DNA of 64,000 nucleotides from Mycolicibacterium flavescens (GTDB taxonomy: Bacteria; Actinomycetota; Actinomycetes; Mycobacteriales; Mycobacteriaceae): positions 46,775-110,774 of the forward strand of contig NZ_MIHA01000019.1 of the NCBI RefSeq assembly GCF_001722335.1. The letters are read 5' to 3'. The notes below the pieces were generated by a model. It searched no databases, was not told the origin of the DNA, and was given only the letters and a program-made list of their open reading frames with translations. Positions 46,192 to 55,292 of the stretch are shown piece after piece (position 1 is the first letter of the stretch; the number at the start of each line of letters is the position of its first letter). The translations under genes were made by a program, and so were the position numbers.

Positions 46192-46887
46192 TCAACGACC
46201 ACCCTTCAGGTCGACGGCGAGTTGAGCGCGCACCCCCGAATCGTCGGGGACGCCGTTGACCGACACGGTCACGACGGTCTGGTCGCGTCCGAGTTCGACG
46301 AGGCGCGACAGAAGCAGGGTCCGGTGCGCGTTGCTGGGTACGCGGTCGAGGTCACCGACCACCAGCAGCGGCGGCCGCCGTAGATCGGCCAACGAGACCC
46401 GCAGCAGCCGGCGGTCGAGTTCGGAGAGTTCCTCGACGTAGTCGCCCAGTGCCGGCAGCGGCACCGACCCGAACACCGGCCCGCACACCCGCTCGAGATC
46501 GGCTTGTCCCGCTTGTTGCACCCGCCGGTACCACGGCGCGTCCCACCGCAGTTGTTCAGTGAGAACATCGGCGACGGTCACCGATTCGGCGACCTCGTCG
46601 AGTTCGTCGATACCGGTCAGCGCCGCCACCGCGAAGATCGACCGGGCGGTGTCGCGCCCGAACACGGTCAGCGTCCCGGTCCGCGTCTTCATCCGCCCGG
46701 CCAGCGTCATCAACAACGCGGTGCGGCCCGAGCCCGGCGGGCACACCAGGACGGTCACCCCGCCGGCGACGATGTCGAGATCGAGCGGGCCGTACACCGG
46801 GCCCCACGGCCCCCGTTGGGAGATGCCGCGGGCCACCACGGCCGGCTCCTCGGGTAGCTCCTGCGGCCGCGATTCTGCATTCGACAC
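46192..46887 (-). CDS. Degenerate ABC-type ATPase partner of the YhgE protein
   Basis: A 231-residue protein with a Walker A motif (PPGSGRTALL). The signature LSGGQ is replaced by LSELDRRLL, and the Walker B region is LLVVGDLD with D where the catalytic glutamate is expected. It looks like an ABC ATPase that can bind but perhaps not hydrolyse nucleotide efficiently. The GTG at 46887 has GGAGG 8 bases upstream and is preferred over the longer frame from 46932. It is immediately upstream of, and touching, the YhgE gene. Confidence 0.72.
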   Translation of the reverse strand: MSNAESRPQELPEEPAVVARGISQRGPWGPVYGPLDLDIVAGGVTVLVCPPGSGRTALLMTLAGRMKTRTGTLTVFGRDTARSIFAVAALTGIDELDEVAESVTVADVLTEQLRWDAPWYRRVQQAGQADLERVCGPVFGSVPLPALGDYVEELSELDRRLLRVSLADLRRPPLLVVGDLDRVPSNAHRTLLLSRLVELGRDQTVVTVSVNGVPDDSGVRAQLAVDLKGGR

Positions 46888-46960
46888 CCGGCACCTCCAG
46901 TCAAGCGGTGATGTCAGGCTCAATTCATACAAGACGCGATCGCGACTCGGCCGACGACCG

Positions 46961-47437
46961 TCAGCTGAACCTGATTGCGGCGATCTTCTCGCGCACCGCC
47001 GCTTCGCGGAAGTCGGCCTGGCCCGGCACAGCGCCGTCGCGGAACTTCAGCCCCATCATGATCTGCGCCCGCTTGGGGCCGTAGGACTGTGCGAGCCGGT
47101 GCGCCAGATCGGCCACCGCCGCGGGGTCGGAAATCAGCTCGCCGCGCATCGGGGTCGTACGACCGCCGTGCACGACCGTCGCGTCGGCGCCGTCGCGGAA
47201 GTTGTGCTTCCACCCGGCGTTCGCGATCGCGTACAGCGAGCCGTCGATCTGGTGCGCGCTGACCGGAACCGAGAACTGCCGCCCCGTCTTTCGTCCGGTG
47301 AAGTTGAGCACCATGAACTGGTTGCGCAGCGGGCCGACCACCGGGGTGCGCAGCAGCACCCGCAACACCGGGTTGATCGTGCGCAGCAGGGCTTCCGGTG
47401 GATGCCCCATGGTGACCGCTGGGGTCTGTTCCGTCAT
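46961..47437 (-). CDS. Deazaflavin-dependent (F420) nitroreductase-family protein
   Basis: A 158-residue protein of the Ddn-like family: ...VVGPLRNQFMVLNFTGRKTGRQFSVPVSAHQIDGSLYAIAN. The TGRKTGRQ/VPV segment is the F420-contact motif and WKHNFRDGADATVVHGG is conserved. It may use F420H2 to reduce quinones or nitro compounds. It lies 73 bases upstream of the ABC ATPase, same strand. Confidence 0.82.
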   Translation of the reverse strand: MTEQTPAVTMGHPPEALLRTINPVLRVLLRTPVVGPLRNQFMVLNFTGRKTGRQFSVPVSAHQIDGSLYAIANAGWKHNFRDGADATVVHGGRTTPMRGELISDPAAVADLAHRLAQSYGPKRAQIMMGLKFRDGAVPGQADFREAAVREKIAAIRFS

Positions 47438-47459
47438 GCTGCTTACGGTAAACGAACGC

Positions 47460-47846
47460 TCAGAGCCCGGTCAGGTCATCGGGGACGTCGACGGCGTGCG
47501 CGCGCAGCGCCTCGAGCGGGATGATCTCCAGGGTGCGTTCGTGGGTCGACGCCAGCACCACCGGCGCGGCGAACCCGTCCTGATAGGCCTTGAGCCAGTT
47601 GACCGCGGTCACGCACCACCGGTCGCCGGGCTTCAGCCCCGGGAACCGGTACTCCGGTCGCGGGGTGGACAGGTCGTTGCCGATCGAGCGCTGGTGGCGC
47701 AGGAACTCGGCGGTGACGACCGCGCAGATCGTGTGGCTGCCGAGATCCTCCGGCCCGGTCGAGCAGCAACCGTCGCGGTAGAAGCCGGTCATCGGGTCGG
47801 TGCCGCACGGTTCCAACGGCGCTCCGAGAACATTTTGATCATGCAC
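47460..47846 (-). CDS. DUF2237-family protein
   Basis: A 128-residue protein matching the DUF2237 pattern: [41 protein letters not shown], then [23 protein letters not shown]. Four cysteines (two adjacent) are conserved and could bind a metal or be redox active. The GTG at 47846 is the only sensible start; the ribosome-binding site is weak. It is divergent from the condensing-enzyme gene at 47941. Confidence 0.82.
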   Translation of the reverse strand: MHDQNVLGAPLEPCGTDPMTGFYRDGCCSTGPEDLGSHTICAVVTAEFLRHQRSIGNDLSTPRPEYRFPGLKPGDRWCVTAVNWLKAYQDGFAAPVVLASTHERTLEIIPLEALRAHAVDVPDDLTGL

Positions 47847-47940
47847 GAGTCGTCCAAGCTGTGTCGGGGGTTTTAAGGTGTCTCCTGGTGACAACCTCAA
47901 CATATTCGGCTGGCGGGCGGATGAGACGAGGAGACCGAGT

Positions 47941-49191
47941 ATGGCTTCGCTGAGAACCGGTGACGGATTCCCGGATGTCGTGGTGACCGCCGTGACGTCG
48001 ACGACGTCGTTGGCCACTGACGCCGAAGAGACCTGGCGGCTGCTGCAGGAGGGACGCAGCGGCATCCGGCCTCTGGACAAGTGGTTCGTCGACGAGTTCG
48101 ACTCGCCGGTGCGCATCGGCGGCGCGATCCTCGAGGACCTCGACGAGCAGCTGACCCGCGTCGAGCGGCGCCGCACGTCGTACATGCAGAAGATGTCGAC
48201 CGTGCTGAGCCGCCGGCTGTGGGGGATCGCGGGAGAGCCCGACATCGACACCCGGCGGCTGGGCGTCTCGGTGGGGCTGGCGCTGGGCAGCACCGAGGAG
48301 ATCCCGCTGCAGCACGACCTGTGGCGGCAGAAGGGCCTGCGGGCGGTGTCGCCGCTGACGATCCAGATGTACATGCCCAACGGCGCGGCCGCCGCCGTCG
48401 GCCTGGACCGGCAGGCCAAGGCCGGCGTCATCTCGCCGGTGATGGCCGACGCGTCCGGGGCCGCGGCAGTCGCGCAGGCGTGGCGGCAAATCGTGCTCGG
48501 CGAGGCCGACATCGTGATCTGCGGCGGCGTGGAGACCCACATCGAGGCCGTTCCGGTGGCGGCGTTCAGCCTGCAGGAGCTGTTGTCGACCAACAACGAC
48601 GACCCGGCCGGGGCCTGCCGCCCGTTCGACAAGGACCGCGACGGCATGGTGTTCGGCGAGGGCGGCGCGCTGCTGCTGCTCGAGACCGAGGAGCACGCCA
48701 AGGCGCGCGGCGCACGGCCGCTGGCCCGGCTGATGGGCGCGGCCATCACCTCCGACGGCTACGACGTCGTCCAACCCGATCCCGACGGCGAACGCGCCGG
48801 CGACGCGATCGCCCGGGCGATCGAACTGGCCGGCCTGACCCCCGCCGACGTCGACCACGTCAACGCCCACGCCACCGGAACCGTGGCAGGCGATCTGGCC
48901 GAGGCCCGCGCGATCCGCCGCGCGCTCGGCGACCACAACGCACCGGTCTACGCGCCCAAGGCCGCGCTGGGGCACTCGCTGGGTTCCGCGGGTGCGATCG
49001 AGGCGGTGCTGACCGTGCAGACGTTGCGCGACGGCGTCATCCCGCCGACGCTCAACCTCAAGGACCTCGATCCCGAGATCGACCTCGACGTGGTCGCCGA
49101 CAGCCCCCGCAGCGGCCGGTACCGCTACGCGGTGAGCAATTCGTTCGGCCTCGGCGGCAACAACGTGGCGCTGGTGTTCGGCGGTTACTGA
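47941..49191 (+). CDS. KasA-like beta-ketoacyl synthase lacking the active-site cysteine
   Basis: A 416-residue homologue of KasA/KasB, full length. The catalytic His (H310, VNAHATGT), Lys (K340) and His (H345, ALGHSLG) are present. However, the nucleophile segment reads [12 protein letters not shown] where KasA has SPVSACSSG, putting aspartate (D170) in place of cysteine. It therefore cannot carry the acyl thioester in the usual way. It may be a decarboxylase, a chain-length partner or a regulatory subunit of mycolate elongation. ATG 47941 has GAGGAG upstream. Two mycolate methyltransferase homologues follow on the other strand. Confidence 0.85.
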   Translation: MASLRTGDGFPDVVVTAVTSTTSLATDAEETWRLLQEGRSGIRPLDKWFVDEFDSPVRIGGAILEDLDEQLTRVERRRTSYMQKMSTVLSRRLWGIAGEPDIDTRRLGVSVGLALGSTEEIPLQHDLWRQKGLRAVSPLTIQMYMPNGAAAAVGLDRQAKAGVISPVMADASGAAAVAQAWRQIVLGEADIVICGGVETHIEAVPVAAFSLQELLSTNNDDPAGACRPFDKDRDGMVFGEGGALLLLETEEHAKARGARPLARLMGAAITSDGYDVVQPDPDGERAGDAIARAIELAGLTPADVDHVNAHATGTVAGDLAEARAIRRALGDHNAPVYAPKAALGHSLGSAGAIEAVLTVQTLRDGVIPPTLNLKDLDPEIDLDVVADSPRSGRYRYAVSNSFGLGGNNVALVFGGY

Positions 49192-50084
49192 CCCGACTTG
49201 GTCAGCGTGAACTGGCCGACGTAGCTGACGTTGCGCTGGAAGAAGTCCGAGCAGCCCACCAGGTACTTCATGTACCGGTCATAGACCTCCTGCGAGGTGG
49301 CCTCGATGGCCTTCTCGCGGCCGGCCTCCAGCGCGGCGGCCCAGGTGTCGAGCGTCCGCACGTAGTGCGTGGTCATCTCGTCGAAGTGCGCGACCGTGAA
49401 ACCGGCGTTGCCTGCGTACTCGTAGACGTCCTCGTCGCAGGGCACCGCGCCGCCGGGGAAGATCTCCTTGGCGATGAACCGCATGAACTTCAGGTCGGTC
49501 ATCGTGATCGGGATGCCCATCTCCGGCCAGCGCTTGAGCGGGTGACCCATGATCGTCTGCAGCACCATCCGGCCGTCGTCGGGCATCACGCGGTAGCAGG
49601 TGTCGAAGAACGCCTTGTACTTGCTCTTGGGCCAGGCTTCGAACGCCTCGATCGACACGATCCGGTCGACCGGCTCGTCGAACTCTTCCCAGCCCTTGAG
49701 CAGCACGCGACGCGACCGTTCGGTGTCCACCTCGTCGAGGATCTGCTGGCCCAGCGCGGCCTGGTTGCGGCTGAGCGTGAGCCCGACGACGTTGACGTCG
49801 TAGGTCTCGATCGCACGCTTCATCACCGAACCCCAGCCGCAGCCGACGTCGAGCAGCGTCATGCCCGGCTCCAGACCCAACTTGCCCAGCGCCAGGTCGA
49901 TCTTGGCGATCTGGGCCTCCTCGAGCGACATGTCGTCGCGCTCGTAGAAGGCGCAGCTGTAGGTGCGCGTCGGGTCCTGGAACAGCCCGAAGAAATCGTT
50001 GGAGGTGTCGTAGTGGGCTTGAACGTCTTCGTACGCCACTTTCATGGTTGTCCCTCCGGAAGTGGTCCCCGAACCATCCGACAT
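49185..50084 (-). CDS. Mycolate-modifying SAM methyltransferase, MmaA/CmaA family (His to Gln variant)
   Basis: A 299-residue cyclopropane-fatty-acid-synthase-family enzyme. SAM motif DVGCGWG (79-85), cysteine C44 (YSCAFYE) and tyrosine in HYVRTLDTW are present. Two residues that hold bicarbonate in cyclopropane synthases differ: FEAW replaces FEHF (A150) and Q176 replaces the usual histidine (MVLQ versus MLLH). This resembles, from memory, MmaA4-type hydroxylmethyl enzymes more than cyclopropanases. The 50084 ATG has GAGGAGG upstream; 50045 is an alternative. Tail-to-tail overlap with the KasA-like gene is 7 bases. Confidence 0.82.
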   Translation of the reverse strand: MSDGSGTTSGGTTMKVAYEDVQAHYDTSNDFFGLFQDPTRTYSCAFYERDDMSLEEAQIAKIDLALGKLGLEPGMTLLDVGCGWGSVMKRAIETYDVNVVGLTLSRNQAALGQQILDEVDTERSRRVLLKGWEEFDEPVDRIVSIEAFEAWPKSKYKAFFDTCYRVMPDDGRMVLQTIMGHPLKRWPEMGIPITMTDLKFMRFIAKEIFPGGAVPCDEDVYEYAGNAGFTVAHFDEMTTHYVRTLDTWAAALEAGREKAIEATSQEVYDRYMKYLVGCSDFFQRNVSYVGQFTLTKSGQ

Positions 50085-50165
50085 CTGCGACTGACCTCCT
50101 CTGCGGCGGTTACCAGCGTTCGCTCAGTAACGACCCACTCTTATATCGCACTTTTCGTATATCGG

Positions 50166-51092
50166 CTAAGCAGTGGCCTTCTCACACGTGAACTGCGCGA
50201 CGTCGGTGTAGCCGTCCCGGAAAAGATCAGCGCACCCCGTCAGATATTTGCGGAAGCGCTCATAGATCGCCTCCGAGGTGATCGCGATCGCCTCGTCCTT
50301 CTTGGCTTCCAGGTTCGCTGCCCACGTGTCCAGCGTCTTGACGTAGTGCGGCTGCAGGTGCTGCTCGCGAGTGACCGTGTAACCGGCCTTGTTTGCGTGC
50401 TCGCGCACCATCGAGGCCAGTGGCAAACGTCCGCCGGGGTAGATCTCGTCCATGATGAACTTGATGAATCTCACCCGGGACATGGTCAGCGGCAGGCCTT
50501 TTGCCTTGATCTCCTCATCCTCGGGAATGATGATCGTGTGTAGCATCATCACGCCGTCGTCGGGCATCCAGTTGAACGTCTTCTTGAAGTAGTCGTCGTA
50601 CTTGTTGAAGCCGAAGTGCTCGAAGGCGCCGATCGAGACGATCCGGTCGACCCGGCCCTCGAACTCCTCCCACGGCTGCAGCCGGACCTCCATCTTGCGG
50701 TCGCTTTTGATGTTGGCGAACCGGTTCTCCTCGATGTGGCGCTTCTGGTTCTCGCTGAGCGTGAGGCCGATGACGTTGACGTCGTACTTCTCCACCGCGC
50801 GCTGGATCGTCGAACCCCAACCGCAGCCGATGTCGAGCAGCGTCATTCCCGGCTGAAGGCCGAGCTTGCCCAGGGAGAGGTCGACCTTCGCGAGCTGTGC
50901 CTGCTCGAGCGTGTAGTCGTCCTTCTCGAAGTACGCGCAGCTGTAGGTCTGCGACGGGTCCTGCCAGAGCTTGAAGAAGTCGTTGGAGATGTCGTAGTGG
51001 AACTGGACTTCGTCCTTGTCCGAGCCACGGGTCTGGGAGGCGGACTTGGACAGCCACTTCGATTGCGCCTGGATGTTCGATGCTTCGGTCAC
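50166..51092 (-). CDS. Cyclopropane mycolate synthase, CmaA/PcaA family
   Basis: A 308-residue SAM-dependent methyltransferase. The SAM motif is DIGCGWG. Residues known to support cyclopropanation are present: C52 (YSCAYFE), E158 with H159 (GAFEHFG), H185 (MLHT) and the tyrosine in HYVKTLDTW. It should add a methylene to a meromycolate double bond. The GTG start at 51092 has AAGGGTGG upstream. It lies 81 bases upstream of the variant homologue on the same strand, so the two may be cotranscribed. Confidence 0.85.
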   Translation of the reverse strand: MTEASNIQAQSKWLSKSASQTRGSDKDEVQFHYDISNDFFKLWQDPSQTYSCAYFEKDDYTLEQAQLAKVDLSLGKLGLQPGMTLLDIGCGWGSTIQRAVEKYDVNVIGLTLSENQKRHIEENRFANIKSDRKMEVRLQPWEEFEGRVDRIVSIGAFEHFGFNKYDDYFKKTFNWMPDDGVMMLHTIIIPEDEEIKAKGLPLTMSRVRFIKFIMDEIYPGGRLPLASMVREHANKAGYTVTREQHLQPHYVKTLDTWAANLEAKKDEAIAITSEAIYERFRKYLTGCADLFRDGYTDVAQFTCEKATA

Positions 51093-51199
51093 GGTCCACC
51101 CTTAGTGAGATCGAGGGATCGGTTGGCAGCTATCGCGCAGGTGTGTTCGACACGATGTAACGACCCTACCTCGCATGCGGGTCACAATAAGTAGTCGCC

Positions 51200-51220
51200 G
51201 CGGCGGTTTCGCGCCGCCGC
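51200..51220 (-). terminator. Hairpin between the flippase and methyltransferase genes
   Basis: A 7-base GC stem (GCGGCGG / CCGCCGC) with a 7-base loop TTTCGCG lies downstream of the flippase gene on the minus strand. There is no U-run. It probably ends that transcript. Confidence 0.4.
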
Positions 51221-51270
51221 CTTGCGGGCGGGAAAGTCGTGGCGGGATGTCGCTTTCGACACCCGCGGTT

Positions 51271-53646
51271 TCAGATCTTGTTGTTGCGCGTCATCCACCG
51301 CATGACCTGCCATCCGACGAACACCGGCAGCCACGTCGTGAGCACCCGGTACAGCAACACCGCGGGCACCGCGACCGCGGCGGCCATCCCGAAGGCGGCC
51401 AAGCCGCCGATCAGCGCCGCCTCCACCGCGCCGATACCGCCGGGGGTGGGGGCCGCCGAGGCCAGCGTCCCGCCGACCATCGTCACCACCGTCACGGTGA
51501 TGAACGACGTGTCGCCGCCGAACGCCTCGATCGCCGACCACAGCGCGAACGCGTTGCCGAGAGTTGTTGCGGCACAACCCAACATGATCACCGCCAGCCG
51601 CTTGGGTTCGCGTGCCAGCGCCCCCAGGTGGCCGACCATCTCCTGCAGTCGCGGGCGCACCGCGGTGGACAGCCAGTGCCGCAGCCGGGGGACCAGCAGG
51701 AAGGTGCCGATCAACCCGAGCAGGACCCCGCCGCCGAGGTAGATCAGCGTCACGTTGGGCACGAACCGGGCCAGGTCGGTCGACACGCCCGCGGCGGTCG
51801 AGAAGAAGATCAGCAACGACACGTGGGTGATCACCTGAACCGACTGCTGCAGCGCGACGGCCGTCGTCGCCCGCATCGGGCTCACCCCGCCCTTCTGCAG
51901 ATAGCGCGCCGACAGCGCCAGACCGCCGACGCCCGCGGGGGTGGTGGTGGCGGCGAACTTGTTGGCCACCTGCATCACGGCCAGCCCGCGCAGGGTGACC
52001 AACCCGTCGGCGCACGCCCACAGCGCGGCCGCCGCCCCCAGGTACGTCAGCCCCGACGCCGCCAGCCCGAGCAGCGCCCACCACCAGTTCGCGGTCCGCA
52101 GTTCGGTGACGAAGGTCGGCACGGAGGACAGGAACGGATAGGCGACGTAGACCAGCGCGGCCAGCAGCACCAGCTGGATCACCTGGCCGCGGGTGAACCG
52201 GGTGACCGTCTCGGCGCGGATCTCGTCGACCCGGGTCTGGCGCTTGACCTCCTCGCGGGCCTCGGCGATGACGGCCTTGGCGTCGGTCACCGAATGCCGG
52301 ATGCTCATCGGCACCGCGGCCTTGGTCAGCCGGCGCGACGCGGTCAGCACGGTGTCGTTGCCGAACGCCGCGATCGCCGCGCGCACCGCCGAGTGCGCGT
52401 CGTAGAGATGCGTCGTCGTCACCAGCAGCTGGGCGATGTCGGTGCGCAGCTGGGCGTCGGTGGCCCCGTACTCGGCGTTGTCGAAGCCGCCGAACAGCAC
52501 CACCCCGTCCTCGACGGTGATCTCGCTGGGCCGCAGGTCGCCGTGGGTGATCTGGCAGTCGTGCAGTTCGCGCAGCGACTCCCACACCCGCGCGACGGGC
52601 ACCGAGTCCACGGCCTCGCTGATCGGGATCCCGCGGGTCGGGGTGTGCGCGTACAGCGTCCAGCCGCGGTCGAGGGCGGACACGGCGATCGTCGACGTGT
52701 TGGCGATCTTGAGCTCGCCGATCGCGATGGCCATCAGCGCGCGGTGCTCGACGAGGCGGCGCATCGACGCGTGCAGCGGCGCGGTCTCGCGGTCGCGGAA
52801 GCGCAGCTTGCGCCACAGCTGCAACAGCACACCGCCGCCGCGCTGGTGCGGTCCGTACAGCTCCATCACCGCGGTGGTCTGCTCTTCTTCACAGGTGGCG
52901 TTGATGACCAGCGGGCCGGCACCGGCCGGGCGGACCACGGTCAGCGTCGACACGGTGCAGCCGCGGCGGGCCATCGCGCGCACGGCGCCGTCCAGCGGCA
53001 CCTCCAGGCCGGGGGTGCCGACGACGAGCACCACCAGCGCGCCGACGAACCACCCGACGGCCAGCCCGAACAGTGAGCGGGCCGGCACCACGGCGCTGAT
53101 CACCAGGTGGATCGGCACGAACGCCAGCAGCAGCGTCCACCACCAGCGGCGCCAGCGGCCCGGCAGCCACGGCCCGGACACGGTGAGCACCGCGGCCAGC
53201 ATCGCGATCCAGCGCGGATCGTCGACGAACTGCGAGGCGAACGTGTCGAGCCGACCGGACAGGTCGAAGTGCCAGCGCGGCGCGGTCAGGCCGAACCCGC
53301 TGACCGACAACGCCAAGCCGGCGATCGCGGCCGCGGCCGCGTACGCGCCGAGCAGTTTCCACTGCCGCGAGACGATCAGGCTGACCAGGATGACGAACGG
53401 CAGCGCGACGATCGCGATGCCGTAGACCAGGTAGACGAGGTTGGCCTGGGTCGGGGTCAACACCGCGACGATCTCGGAGATCGAACGTTCCAGCGCCACC
53501 CACTCGTTGCGGGTGATCAGCGAACTGGTGATGACGACGGCCAGAAACAGCGCGGACAGCACCACGCGGACGATGTCGTTGGTCCGCCTCGTCAGCGGCT
53601 GCAGCAGGCTGCCCGAGACGGTGATGTCCCGCCCGTCAACACGCAT
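51271..53646 (-). CDS. MprF-type flippase with N-terminal kinase-like region
   Basis: A 791-residue membrane protein. Residues 1-250 hold several helices. Residues about 270-440 look like a protein-kinase fold (LHDCQITHGDLRPSEITVEDGVVLFGGFDNAEYG, resembling HRD...N and DFG strands). The C-terminal ~330 residues form the LPG-synthase-type transmembrane (UPF0104) domain with about eight helices, ending PGGIGAVEAALIGGLAAFG. No lysyl transferase domain is present. It likely moves a lipid or glycolipid across the membrane, with the kinase-like part sensing or regulating. It lies in the lipid gene cluster; substrate unknown. Confidence 0.8.
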   Translation of the reverse strand: MRVDGRDITVSGSLLQPLTRRTNDIVRVVLSALFLAVVITSSLITRNEWVALERSISEIVAVLTPTQANLVYLVYGIAIVALPFVILVSLIVSRQWKLLGAYAAAAAIAGLALSVSGFGLTAPRWHFDLSGRLDTFASQFVDDPRWIAMLAAVLTVSGPWLPGRWRRWWWTLLLAFVPIHLVISAVVPARSLFGLAVGWFVGALVVLVVGTPGLEVPLDGAVRAMARRGCTVSTLTVVRPAGAGPLVINATCEEEQTTAVMELYGPHQRGGGVLLQLWRKLRFRDRETAPLHASMRRLVEHRALMAIAIGELKIANTSTIAVSALDRGWTLYAHTPTRGIPISEAVDSVPVARVWESLRELHDCQITHGDLRPSEITVEDGVVLFGGFDNAEYGATDAQLRTDIAQLLVTTTHLYDAHSAVRAAIAAFGNDTVLTASRRLTKAAVPMSIRHSVTDAKAVIAEAREEVKRQTRVDEIRAETVTRFTRGQVIQLVLLAALVYVAYPFLSSVPTFVTELRTANWWWALLGLAASGLTYLGAAAALWACADGLVTLRGLAVMQVANKFAATTTPAGVGGLALSARYLQKGGVSPMRATTAVALQQSVQVITHVSLLIFFSTAAGVSTDLARFVPNVTLIYLGGGVLLGLIGTFLLVPRLRHWLSTAVRPRLQEMVGHLGALAREPKRLAVIMLGCAATTLGNAFALWSAIEAFGGDTSFITVTVVTMVGGTLASAAPTPGGIGAVEAALIGGLAAFGMAAAVAVPAVLLYRVLTTWLPVFVGWQVMRWMTRNNKI

Positions 53647-53749
53647 GCTTCAACGATCTTCTCCGGTCGGGGGTCACGTCGGTAGCGACCCGCCGCCAAC
53701 TTAGCCCGTGACCGGTGAAAAGCAGCTCATTGAGCGCCCTGGAGCGGGC

Positions 53750-55207
53750 TCAGATCGCGTACTGGCGCGGCTGGTGCTGCACGGAGATCCAGTGTTCGGT
53801 GGTGAACTCGTCGATGGCCCACTGGCCGCCGAAGCGGCCGATGCCCGAGGCCTTCTCCCCGCCGAACGCGGTGTTGGCGTCGTCGTTGACCGGCGCGTCG
53901 TTGACGTGGGTCATCCCGGTGTCGATGCGTCGGGCAAAGCGCACCGCGCGGTCGACGTCGCGGCTGAACACCGCCGACGACAGCCCGTACTCGGTGTCGT
54001 TGGCCAGCCGCAGCGCGTCCTCTTCGCCGTCGGCGCGGATCACCGTCATCACCGGCCCGAACACCTCCTCGCGGGCGGTGGCCACGTCGTTGGAGCCGGT
54101 CAGGATGTGCGGCGGCAGGCACTGGCCGGTGGGGCCGAACGGGTCGCCGCCGATCAGCAGCGACGCGCCGTCGCTGCGGGCCCGGTCGAGCTTGTCCTGG
54201 ATCGACTCCAGCTGCGAGGTGTTGATGATCGGTCCGAGCTGGTTCTGCGGGTCGCGCGGGTCGCCGACGCGCAGCGCCTTGGTCTGCACGACGAAGCGGT
54301 CGAGGAACTCGTCGAAGACGAGGGTGTCGACGATCGCGCGGTTGCCGATCATGCAGATCTGGCCCTGGTGGAAGAAGGAGCCGAACACCGCGGCGCGGGC
54401 GGCGAGGTCGAGGTCGGCGTCTGCGAGTACGACGATCGGCCCGTTGCCGCCGAGTTCGAGCGCGGTGCGCTTGATGCCGGCCTTGGCGGCGATGCCCTCG
54501 CCGACCGGGGTGGACCCGGTGAACGAGACGACGCGCGGTGTCGGGTGGGCCACGATCGCGTCGCCGATGTCCGAGCCGGAGCCGACGACCACCGACAGCA
54601 GGCCCGGCGGCAGGCCGGCCTCCTCGAAGATCCGCGCCAGCAGCAGGCCGCCGGTGACCGGGGTGTCGCCGGCGGGTTTGAGCACGACGGCGTTGCCGAC
54701 CGCGAGCGCTGGGGCCACCGAGCGGTTGGACAGCTGCATCGGGAAGTTCCACGGCGAGATCACCGCGACGACGCCGACCGGTTCCCGGTAGACGCGGCTC
54801 TCCTTGCCGGGGATGTCCGACGGCATGATCTTGCCCTCGACGTGGTGGGGCATCGAGGCGGCCTCCCACAGCACCGAACGCACCAGGCTCCATTCGAGTT
54901 CGGCCTTGGCGACGGTGCCGCCGGACTCGCGGATCAGCCAGTCGGTGATCTCGTCCTTGCGTGCGCCCATCACATCGGCGGCATCGCGCATCACCTGAGC
55001 GCGCACCATCGGCGGTTGTGCGGCCCAATCCCGTTGTGCTTCAACAGCCGTCGCGTAGGCCTCATCGAGGTCGTCCGCGTCGGCCTGCGGGATCTCGGTG
55101 AGCGTGTCGCCGGTGTAGGGGTCGGTGTCCTCGCGGGTCTTGCCCGACGAGCCGGCCCGCCACTGCTTGCCGATCGGCATCGTGTCGAACGCGGGATAGG
55201 TGCTCAT
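53750..55207 (-). CDS. Aldehyde dehydrogenase
   Basis: A 485-residue NAD(P)-dependent aldehyde dehydrogenase. The catalytic glutamate is in ALELGGNGP and the cysteine in FFHQGQICMIGNR; NAD-binding SFTGSTPVGEGIAAKAG is present, and the family end motif FGGEKASGIGRFGG. It resembles benzaldehyde/vanillin-type dehydrogenases. The ATG at 55207 gives the usual length. It is divergent from the P450 gene at 55293. The two may share a promoter region of 85 bases. Confidence 0.88.
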   Translation of the reverse strand: MSTYPAFDTMPIGKQWRAGSSGKTREDTDPYTGDTLTEIPQADADDLDEAYATAVEAQRDWAAQPPMVRAQVMRDAADVMGARKDEITDWLIRESGGTVAKAELEWSLVRSVLWEAASMPHHVEGKIMPSDIPGKESRVYREPVGVVAVISPWNFPMQLSNRSVAPALAVGNAVVLKPAGDTPVTGGLLLARIFEEAGLPPGLLSVVVGSGSDIGDAIVAHPTPRVVSFTGSTPVGEGIAAKAGIKRTALELGGNGPIVVLADADLDLAARAAVFGSFFHQGQICMIGNRAIVDTLVFDEFLDRFVVQTKALRVGDPRDPQNQLGPIINTSQLESIQDKLDRARSDGASLLIGGDPFGPTGQCLPPHILTGSNDVATAREEVFGPVMTVIRADGEEDALRLANDTEYGLSSAVFSRDVDRAVRFARRIDTGMTHVNDAPVNDDANTAFGGEKASGIGRFGGQWAIDEFTTEHWISVQHQPRQYAI

Positions 55208-55292
55208 GCCGGTGGGCTACCCGATGCGGCAGGCGTTACTCAGTTGGTGTTGGTTCTTCCCCTCGGCGCCCGACAATCGTACCCTATTAGGC

